Positions 22,659-32,400 of a DNA stretch of 43,957 nt are shown piece by piece. Origin of the DNA: Perkinsus marinus ATCC 50983 (taxonomy: Eukaryota > Perkinsozoa > Perkinsida > Perkinsidae); contig NW_003213081.1 in NCBI RefSeq assembly GCF_000006405.1, positions 380,702 through 424,658 on the forward strand, read 5' to 3'. Within the stretch, counting starts at the first letter, position 1, and each line of letters begins with the position of its first letter. A model generated the notes under the pieces. It made no database searches, was not told the DNA's origin, and saw only the letters and a list, made by a program, of their open reading frames with translations. The position numbers were made by a program, and so were the translations under genes.

Positions 22659-22740
22659 GATAATAGATAACCATCACTATCTGCTATGTCTTACTTGTCT
22701 CACCTTATTCGTCAGTCTAAATAACAACAAACTGGTGTCC

Positions 22741-22931
22741 TCGCTGCACCGACTCACATGTGAAAGGCTGCCACCTTGTTGAGCCTCATTTAGCCAACAA
22801 GGCTTGTCCTCAGTAACACAAACTATTTTGCGTATATTTTAAAGTCGTATGTTAGCTGGACATAAATGCTCGCTTTTCACAGCAGATAGGATTGTTGAGT
22901 TTTGAATACATTATGTATTATACATGGAGCT
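22741..22931. repeat. 191-bp direct repeat, left copy
   Basis: Identical to 23811-24001 except one base (22830 region TTTTAAAGTCG versus TTTTGAAGTCG). It flanks the LINE fragment exactly on both sides. Confidence 0.97.
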
Positions 22932-23810
22932 CATCTATCTCTCTCTCTCTTTCTCGCTCGCTCGCAGCCGTCGTACGGCTAGGCGACTCCGAGCTACACC
23001 TAGTGCAGCAACGGAGTTTATGAGGTCAAGTATAGGGCTGACCAGACCGCGCAGCAGAAAAAAAATATACAGTAGGCTTGCGCCTATAATAGTTGCATTG
23101 ATACCATTGATACACAGCAGAACGTGCATTCATGCCCTTCATTGTTTTTTCTTTTTTCTCTTTTTTTTCTTTTTTTTTCTTTTTTTTACCTTCTTCTTTT
23201 TTTCACACCATATGATGCTTCAGCGGCATGTTACAGCCCAAACGGATCCTCCGCTCCCACAAAGTTCTATTTTTTGCTGTGCTCGTTTTAACGCCTGTCT
23301 CTATCATGTCATGTTTGATCAACTCTAGCCACGACAGACGAGGCCTACCTGGGCGCCTCGAGAATCCATTGTGCACTCTCGGGTTCCACTCTAATAATCT
23401 CTTGGCCACGTTATCATCCGGTGATCTCATTAGATGTCCGTACCATCTCAATCTTCTCGCACGGAGTTCATCCAAACATCCTGCTGAACGTGTACGAGCG
23501 CAGAGCTCCTTGGAAGACATCGTCGTCATCAGAGGTAACCGAATCAGTGATTCGGAATCACTTTCCTTAAGCATGTATTGTAGAACGTCTTATGCATTTG
23601 TGTCTCCTCCTTATTAAGGGCCATAGTCTCCGATCCATAGAAGAGCGAAGCAAAGACGACGGACCTCATCACAATCATCTTACCTCGAATACCGATGTCG
23701 TGGGACTTCCAGATGTTGTGGAGCCGATGAAGGTTGCCCCCCGCGACTCGAATTCGATCAAGCATTGCCTTCACGTATCCAGCTTCACTAGATATCAAGA
23801 CTCCCAATTG
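22932..23810 (-). mobile_element. 5'-truncated non-LTR retrotransposon (LINE)
   Basis: Minus-strand fragment with the C-terminal part of a LINE reverse transcriptase polyprotein. The stretch GKMIVMRSVVFASLFYGSET (thumb-side motif of LINE RTs) ends near 23544, and LRWYGHLMRSPDDN with GRPRLSWLELIKHDM follows in another frame down to 23203. One frameshift separates the two. No catalytic RT or endonuclease domain remains. After the ORF comes an A-rich block (minus strand of the T-rich run 23144-23208), then about 200 bp of tail ending in GAGA/GATA microsatellite against the left direct repeat. The clade was not determined. Confidence 0.88.
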
Positions 23811-24001
23811 TCGCTGCACCGACTCACATGTGAAAGGCTGCCACCTTGTTGAGCCTCATTTAGCCAACAAGGCTTGTCCTCAGTAACACAAACTATTTTG
23901 CGTATATTTTGAAGTCGTATGTTAGCTGGACATAAATGCTCGCTTTTCACAGCAGATAGGATTGTTGAGTTTTGAATACATTATGTATTATACATGGAGC
24001 T
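23811..24001. repeat. 191-bp direct repeat, right copy
   Basis: Matches 22741-22931 base for base but one. It abuts the truncated 5' end of the LINE. Confidence 0.97.
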
Positions 24002-26023
24002 TATAGTATATATACTATCACGCATAGGACCGGACTGATAGGCTGGACTAATATTAGCTAGACTACCCCTCGGTGGCCAGCTAGCAGTAGGCTTGGCCGC
24101 CTGGCTAGCCCTAGTACCAGTTGGTCGACTGATACTCTGGCCGGAAAAAAAGACTTACAGGGTGCTGCGAAGAATAAAACCACACCCTCCCTCGGGGGGA
24201 GTCCCCCCGATGTTCTATGTTGCGCGAACATGTTGAAGAGAACCAGCATTCGAAAACTCTCAGTACGTTCTTTCTAAGTATTGCAATGCAACGAATGCAT
24301 CGAAATGGTTCATGAATTCCGTCCCATTGTGAGAATCTCATATAATAATAGAATTACTATATGCCTTTATGCTAGGCTTTGGCAGGTGGTTCTTCCGGCG
24401 GCACATGGCGTTAGTTCAACGGCGTTTATTTCACTCGGCCCGAGTCAGCAACAGCAATCCCTCAACCCCTCTTCCTTCTCAATTCCTTCTAACGCTGGAT
24501 CACCGACATAAGTGATTATGAGACTGCCGACCGTGGGGAGTGCTTCTATCGACAGTGTCGATTCGACACTCCTCGCTTGAGCATGTGTTGTTGATACTCC
24601 AAATGTAGGCGATGGCCGGAATACTGCTGTGAGGTTTTCCAAAATTTGCGGAGATGTGACTTGTAAGGAAGAATTGCTCTGCCACTGCGAGCGTATGTGG
24701 CAGTACCATCCGAGCCCCTTATCTTTTTTCGGAAGCAGAAATTCTGGATATTCTCCAGTGGATAACACAGTAATGCAAAGTAATGCTCAGCGGGTAGCCA
24801 ATACATCATCGAGCCTGGATGATCGAGGACCTCGATTCGAGGTGCAATAGCTCGAGAGCTCGGTACGAGCTCGGACTCCGGGAGTCCGGGCGGATCTACT
24901 GTTGTGACTAACTCACCATACGTGTGCGCCCTCAACTGCGAAATAACTACGTACCTAACTTGTGACTTACATACCAGACCGCAGGCACGTAGCTTCAAAC
25001 GCCACAAGCCTGTATCCGCTGTATTTTAGAGTCCTCCTACTACACATACAACCAGCGAATCCATCTCTGGAATCTAGAGTTTGGACCTCCAGAAGATCAT
25101 CTCCTGTGACTGAGCTAGGAGGATGCGGGCTGTTAATTGCATCCGTTTGTTCCAGGTACCCATTGTATTTAGTTTTTGTTGACTAGTATGTAGTCGTTAA
25201 TACAAGTCATATTCTTCCAGGCAGTTTTTATTTGGAACCTACTTTGCGTTTTGCTCGTAAGACCTACCCTCAGTGATTGTTTCGTGTTAGGTCCAAACGA
25301 AACAATCAGGTCCAGAGGCGGTCGTATCCCATGATTGAGCGTGTTGGAGAGAGTTAATTAGGACCCGAAATCACCAAGCTTGGCGAGCTGGTGAAACCTG
25401 GTTCTTCGATTTTACGAAGATATGTCTTAAGAGGATGCTCACGGTCTTCTGTAGCAAGTGACTCATAATCGCATAATCCACAGTCTATTACTAACGATTT
25501 GTCTACTTTAGATCGTCCCTCTTGCCTTGAACATGACCTGAGCCCCGTCAACGCGAGAATCTTCCGCGCACTATAGATACGAAGCGGTCGAGAGATCTTT
25601 CATAGCAGGTATACCAATCGATTTCCCCGGGCTTGGAGCTCCCAAAGTACAATTTTCATTGTCATTCGCTCATTGAGTTCTTAGTTCTGTCATTTTTCAC
25701 TACTTGCTTATCAAACCCAAACGCACTGTAAGAATGAATAGTATGTTACGTAGATAATATTAACTAGGGTCAATAGCGTGACGCTATGAGATATGCATCT
25801 ATATTAGAGACGCTATGAGCGTCTCTAATATAGATGCATATAAATGTAGAGCAATATAAACTCTATATTGCTGCCAGCAGAATGACCTTCCCAGCGTGAT
25901 CCCTGGATCATCCATAGATTTCAATCATGTATCAACAATCAGTGACTGATTATAAGTCACGTGCAGGATGAAATATGACGAGAGTCGTAAGATTTCATCC
26001 TCAACGTTACCATGGCTATAATA
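24002..26023. other. Mostly unassigned; one exon-like stretch and a hairpin
   Basis: 24387-24511 (+) follows a TTGGCAG acceptor and reads VVLPAAHGVSSTAFISLGPS, then a Gln/Ser-rich tail to a TAA; it could be the last exon of a gene but no partner exon was found. A minus-strand open frame 24546-25007 shadows it partly and has no recognisable motif. Small inverted repeat GATTGTTTCG/CGAAACAATC near 25275-25307. Confidence 0.3.
25791..25841. repeat. Perfect 23-bp inverted repeat (hairpin)
   Basis: Arms 25791-25813 and 25819-25841 are exact reverse complements (inner ends GAGACGC and GCGTCTC) around the loop TATGA. Confidence 0.95.
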
Positions 26024-26123
26024 NNNNNNNNNNNNNNNNNNNNNNNNNNNNNNNNNNNNNNNNNNNNNNNNNNNNNNNNNNNNNNNNNNNNNNNNNNNNN
26101 NNNNNNNNNNNNNNNNNNNNNNN
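26024..26123. other. Assembly gap of 100 N
   Basis: Exactly 100 N, the usual placeholder for a gap of unknown size, so distances across it are not real. Confidence 0.99.
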
Positions 26124-27046
26124 ATGTATACATCAGCAGGCAATCAGCCAGCACTCAGAGAGTATATCAAACAAGAGGGTGAGGGTGATGAGGAGAAGGT
26201 GAAGGCTGGGAGGCTCATCTCATTGTGGGAATCTCTCAGAGTCGGCAGTAGCAACCACCGATCGCCATGAAGGGATCATCGGGAGGAGGTTCGAGATGGT
26301 ATTCGACGATGCTGGGAAGCAGTGAGTGCCTTCATAGGGACGATTAATGGGGAACAGGATGTTAGTATAGTCATGGTTCGGACCTCTTTCGTGGACGGCA
26401 TTGGTCTTCGTCAGTAGCGATTGGCTGGCAGGTACTATACGGGTACAGTATGCGCTTGGCGACGGAAAACGAAGACATATAGAGTAGTGTGAGATAGAGG
26501 TGCTGGGGATCGAACCTGGGTCGTTGGTAGATAAGATGGGATGATGAGGATCCTCGGGAAACCATACCGGAAAGAGTCTTTGTAGACAAATGTAAACTGC
26601 TGCCTCGAGTTGACGTGAAGGTATTGACCCGACGCTAGCTCGTCGCAGTTGTTGAATCGGAGCTCTCAGGACCTCCTCACGCTGGGGTCGGATGGTAGAC
26701 GCCGATCTATGTACGATGTTTGCTGCCTTCTCCGGTGTATCCCTGACGTGAGTTGATTGCCATATTGGGCTCGTTGTGCCTTGCAGGGACCATTCCAGTC
26801 AACGTAGTTACATGAACTGATTGTTATGCATAAGCCTGTGCCGAATGACTACAACAGAAGCATGCTGGACAATCTTACGTTAAGATATTCGATGCTTGTT
26901 CCCATAGGTAGGCGGTAGCTCTGTATGGGTGTGTGACGTCAAGCGGTGACGTAGATTCGTTGAGGGCTCGGATGGAGTTCAAATCAACCTCACCTGTCTC
27001 GACAATCGCTAGCAAGTTAGGCCGGACGAAGTCTGTGGTAATACAG
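26124..27046. other. No secure exon; one tRNA-like fragment
   Basis: A minus-strand tRNA T-arm (CCAGGTTCGATCCCC) lies at about 26505-26525. Upstream exons of the JmjC gene are expected in this stretch but none was defended. Confidence 0.35.
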
Positions 27047-28344
27047 AATTAACGTGGGGAGGTTCATTTGGAGACGCTTGGATGGTCCTCGGCAGATTCT
27101 CAAACTCGAAGAAGTGTTGGAGAGGGAGATGCCAGGGTAACTCTCTCTCTGTTCTTTCGATTCATGATATGAAGGTCTAGCAGTTACGTAGAGCTCGGCG
27201 GCGGCGGTGGGAAGAAGGTATCAGAAGGGAAGGTGTCTGAAGTGAGCGGCCTTCTGTGCACTCGCTGGTGCAACTGGTGCTGCGGCAGGTCATGGAGGCG
27301 GGGAGTCCGCGGAAATGGGTGGTCTACGGCCAATGCGCTTACCAGCGTGACACGGTAGTGCTTAAATTAAGCAGCTTCAGAATTTCCTTCTTGAGCGAAG
27401 TTGAAATCAGTTCAGGTGGAAGTGGTAGATAAGATTTACCCATTCGAGATGTGTCCATTACATGAGCGTGGACAGGGACCGAGCCTCCTCATCGGGGAGT
27501 CTGGCAGCTACTCAGTGACTCACATCGATCGAGAGGACAACGGATTCGCAACGCTGTAGAATATGGCGAGCGCGCGAGAAACTCAGCATTCCTTTGAATG
27601 GTAGGTATTGTATCGAAGGAAAAAAGTCGGTGATAGCTTTCAGCGATCATGAAAGAGCAAAGATGGAGATATATATTAGTAAGTCTAAAGGATCGGAATA
27701 TGGGCTGAGCCGAGAATCGAACCCGGGACCTCGCGCACCCGAAGCGCGAATCATACCACTAGACCACACAGCCGATGTAGATTTGTTCTTGTGCAGTATG
27801 CGGAACCCGATGGTATTTCTCCTTGTGAACTCAGATAGAGTTCAGAATGGGTCTGCCAAGCGAGAGATAGTTCTCTCCAATGGGCAGGATATGGTCTTGG
27901 ACACAGCGTAATCTCTCGTGGACACTTCGACCCATCAGCCTTACTACAGTGTACAGGCATTTCTCCAATTGGCATTCGATGAAGGGCTTGCCGTCGTCTT
28001 TCAAGATGATCAGCATGGTGCCGGGAGATGTAGGTATCAGGCTTGCTTTGAGATAGGTCATTATCTTTCATTGTTAGATGCTTGTGATACCCCCAGGGTA
28101 TTGGCATCAGGTCGTGAACGAGGAATTCTCAGTGGGTCTGGTAGATGTTTGGGACCGCGGAATCTCCCATTTCCATGACCGAGACAATCATCTGTTCATG
28201 GTCCAGTTCTCTGATATCTTGGAGGGCCGACCACCAAGTGAATTCAATTTGCCTCTGATAGCTTCAGGAAGTGCCGATCCACTCAGGCGAATGCACGCTG
28301 ATAACACCGAAACCGGTCGTCGGTGCCGCAGTCAGTCACGTTGA
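27047..28344 (+). CDS. JmjC/cupin-8 domain protein (5' end not found)
   Basis: Fe(II)/2-oxoglutarate dioxygenase fold of the FIH/JMJD type (hydroxylase or demethylase). Exons: 27047-27136 (NVGRFIWRRLDGPRQILKLE), an incompletely resolved exon ending at 27354, 27416-27555, 27605-27678, 27781-27907, 27957-28029, 28078-28344 (stop TGA); phases agree. Exon 27416 has LLIGESGSYSVTHIDREDNG, where HID is the HxD metal motif. The joined last two exons read MVPGDMLVIPPGYWHQVVNE, the family's second half with the distal metal-ligand region, interrupted by a 48-nt intron. The intron 27679-27780 contains an intact tRNA-Pro on the opposite strand. The exon 27781-27907 is the least certain. Substrate unknown; the metal site looks complete, so activity is plausible. 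Confidence 0.72.
27702..27773 (-). tRNA. tRNA-Pro (CGG), antisense in a JmjC intron
   Basis: Minus strand: acceptor stem GGCTGTG/CTCAGCC (one U:U mismatch), D-arm GGTCTAGTGGTATGAT, anticodon loop CTTCGGG (anticodon CGG), T-loop GGTTCGATTCT, discriminator C. It fills 72 of the 102 nt of intron 27679-27780. Confidence 0.93.
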
Positions 28345-29407
28345 CCCGCCTCGTGCTAAGCGTCCTCGGCGGGATAGATAATAGTAGTTGATATAATTGA
28401 CTTTAACTGCGACGATATCAGTAATGTAGCATGATATCGAATGCTTTGCTCGGTAAATTAATGTTGGCAGTGTTGATAGTATAAAACACGCCCCAACCCG
28501 ATAATGACTAAAAACTACTCACATGGAAAACGTGAAATATCGCAGAAACTATGGCAAAGTGGAGCTCTGGTCTGGTCTGGCAAGGTCTGAACCTCCCAGC
28601 TCAACCAGGTAGTCGCCTGTTCAACAACAGATTCATGCTCTTCATCTCTGAGTTCACGGAGTGACACGATGTAAATCTCGATTCGAAGATCACATGAGGT
28701 GGTCTCACATGGAGAGCTACTCAACGGGGGAGTTCTTTCCTCCGAGACTCTCTGTGAGAAACGTACAGGGCGTTACTGTCCACGTCTGTCAGGAGTTAGG
28801 CCAGCCTTCACTCTTCACATCCCAACAAACGAAGGGATGCTATTAATTATTATTGATCCATCTCTGATCAAAACCCGAGCTTCATCACGAGTGAGCCATC
28901 GTTCATGGCACGATACTTGGAAATGGATTCTGATTGCTGCCGATTGGTATGTACTCGTTCAATTGGGAGTATCCTTCCCTCAGGGTTGGATAGGAATGCC
29001 GGAAAAGAATTGAGGTGTCTCTATCGTCAATGATCTAGGATGAGTCATCCTGTTGAGGCGTCCGTGGGGGAAGTCATCGCTGCAGTTCATTATTAGTCCC
29101 AGTTGTTGCCTATTGAACTATCATTACCCTTTAGATGTGTGGCCACAACCACTGGAGCTGTGCTGATGCACAGTGGTCCTTTGATTTCTGTTATTCATTT
29201 GATATCGTCATAGTTTCATAAACTCCACTTTTAACGCAAGTCGCTTTTTCCACTATCAACAAGCCCTGTCTATGGCATGGACACATCGACTCTACTTATC
29301 TCCCATCGTCATCGTATCAGCCTTCACTCCAACTTCCTCAAGCCAAGCCTTCTCCCTGTTCATATACCTACCATGACTCTTCAACGCAATGAACACCAGT
29401 AGAAGGC
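28345..29407. other. Convergent intergenic region
   Basis: Lies between the stop of the JmjC gene (+) and the stop of DNAI2 (-). A minus-strand open frame 28515-28724 reads IVSLRELRDEEHESVVEQAT and might be part of an unrecognised gene. Nothing else is defensible. Confidence 0.35.
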
Positions 29408-32400
29408 CTACTCCTCTTGATCAATCTGAGCAGGAGCCTCGTCAGCAGCATCTGAACGAGGAAACCCTTGTGAAAAGCAACGAAATCCTATCTCACCTGT
29501 TTCCTCGACTGCATGATGGTCATGGTCATCATCATCGGGCCTGGAAGCTGAAGAGGAACACATGGATAGGCTGGTTGTGAATTCCGACGGGTTTGTATAC
29601 TTTTGCCCGCCTGGGCCTTCTTGATGGCTTCTAGGTTTTTCTCTCGCCTCATCTCGCGTTCGAATATCATCGCAACGGCCTAAAGTGGACCTATTTTGTA
29701 TCTTCCATGGATGAAGCTAAGATACTCACATTCTTCTCATTGGGCACAGGATGGACCAGTTCATCACACAGCTGGAGTAGCGACACCGTCCCATCAGCAT
29801 CGCCGACCGCCAGAAGGCCTCCATTGGATTGGAAGGCTGTAGTAGAGACCGGCGCCTTACTCACCTGATACGAGCAACAATAAGGAAAATCGCTTCGCTC
29901 CGCTAGACTAAGCTCACTCGGTGAGAAAAGCACACTTCATTCATCCGGTAGTAGTAGTCCCAGAAGTCGACATACCTGAATGCGCATGCGTGTAGAAAAT
30001 TCATACAACTCCTCCCCCACATCCTACCCATCGTAACGGCCAGCTATAAACAGCCCAGCTCTCGTAGGACTCCAACCCCCAGTTGTCAAGAAAGACGGTG
30101 AAGGCTTCGTTTGCATTAGCGGTGCTTTCAACTCCTGCCCCAAAATGCACACTAAAAACCGCTTCGCTCCGCCTTCCCAGCCCCTCACCTCTAGCCATAT
30201 TTTCACACTCCAGTCGCCAACCGTCATGAAGTACTTGACATGTTGAGGATTGCGATGTAGTGAATACACCGGCCCGGCATGCTTCGAGTGACCTCCTTTT
30301 TCCTCAATACCAAACCATGTCCCTGAAAAAAATTCAGTGCTTCGCTCCGCTCAGAAATCTGGAGTCCTGAAGAGCCTTTTGCGAGGAAAAATCAAGTCAC
30401 AAATGACCTTCACTGTGCCACGGAGTTAACCTCACCGATTTCCACTGGTTTCTTCGGTTTCTTATTCAGTGCGATGCACGCGCCTTGTTCAGTGCCAACC
30501 AAGTACTTAGTCGGTCCAGCTTCCTGTTGCCATTCCAAACAGCATCCACCTGACATAAAAATGTCATTGACATTAGAAAGTAATGCCTACACGAGACAGG
30601 TTTTTGTGACAAAAAGTGTTGGAGGAATATACGTTCGCTTTCCTCAACTTAGATCAGCAGTTCACCTCACTAATTGTAGTAGTTTATATACGAATTCGGG
30701 TAGAAGTGTACACAAACCATTATAAATTTCCTATCGTCACCAACACATGTAGTTGACCATGTGCATATTTTCTCGCACTGTTTTTCGCCTCTGAGCATAT
30801 ACACGATTGAGACTAGCTTTTGTTAGAAAATCAGGAATGATGCTAACGACCAACGCAGTAGACTCTCATCATCTCACCCAGTTGTTTGGGGTTCTCCCGA
30901 TTCCCATCAGTGAGAATGATCTCATCGATGGGTTCCAATAGATTACGTGTGTCCCACCATAAGACTCTACCATCGGTAGAAGTAGTAGCGCACTCGCCTG
31001 AGAAAAACACACTTACCAGGGATCGAACCCCCGACCTCTCTCATAACGGCACAGACACCTCACGACTACACCAGAATTACTGTTGGTCTTCGACTGCAGC
31101 CAAACCAAGTCATAGACCGGGTCATGATGTGACTGTTCGAATGAGGACTTCCCAACAGGCTTCGATCCCTAACACGAACCCCGTGCCGACCAAACCATCA
31201 ACAAACACATCTTCATCTGTTCTCATCTCCCATTCGTGATGATGAATTTATGAGGCTTGAGGCTTTGATACATGCATGTAAATGATTCCATCGATCAGCC
31301 CGGGTGAACTATGAGTCTCGGATAGGATCAAATCGACTTTTCTACACCCACTCATGCCCTTGCAATTTCCCATATAACAATGCGACTAATCCAATGCCAC
31401 GATACCCTCATCCCACCGATGTTACTCCTCCACACCAATTTGTAATCAAAAAATTGTTGTGATATGAGAGGTAACTCACCTGTCGAACATCGAAGAAAAA
31501 GACCAAACCATCATACGCCCCGCCAGCCAGCGTGTCTGGGTTTCTCGTTTGATACTAAAACGAATCAAGCGATTATAAAAGCCACTGATTTATCAAGTAA
31601 GATGACACTCATTTTCCGATTGGTACTGTTTTCCCACACCCGAAAGGCTCTCACACAGCAGAATCTAATTTTCAGAATTAGAATAACTCATATACGTCTC
31701 TACTGTAAGGAACAGGCGCCCAGATATTTCACGCGCCACAAAATTCACTCACCTGAGTGCAAATGAGCGGCGATGGAGGCAGCAGCTCACTAACAGGATA
31801 GTTGGGGTTCTCAACCTAACACAAAAAATATTTTTTTTCGAGATCGATTTCGATACACTCACTTCCCAAATATACGATGATCTTTCAAGAGGGTCTTCCA
31901 GTTTTTGGAATTGCATAACCTAACATTTACCTTGCACGCATGCGCAAAGATATTCTCACTGAATAGCTCGCCACAAACCTGTGACCTCCATCCGGGTGCC
32001 AAGATATTTTCGACACCGACCTACCATACTCTTCCTCACCTAAACACAAATCGATCACGCGATCGATTTCACGACGACCCTACTTTGATCCCGGAAAACT
32101 GCAACAGTACTGGCCGACATTTTCTGCATCTGATGTTGCACCTCCTCCCCCGCGAAGTAGTCCTCAAAAAGATCAATCGTACCTACGACAAAATCACCTC
32201 CAAACACGATACGACGTATTTAAAATTCTTAAAAATTTTCAGATCTTCCGACAAATATTCACAATTATGTATATCACTTCACAAAATTGCATTCACTACG
32301 CAAGTAACAAGAATCAATTTCGGGCGAGCGAGATTGTCACTCACAGTTCTGGGAAATGCATTGCTCCGCCTCCCCACATAGAGATCTCATCGCAGCACCA

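Noticed and set aside
23144-23208. Poly(A) tail end of the LINE
   Set aside because: The A-rich block is followed by about 200 bp more before the direct repeat, so the 3' end is the GA/GATA-rich tail, not this block.
24546-25007. 153-aa minus-strand ORF as a gene
   Set aside because: No recognisable domain, and it overlaps a better exon-like stretch on the other strand; left unassigned.
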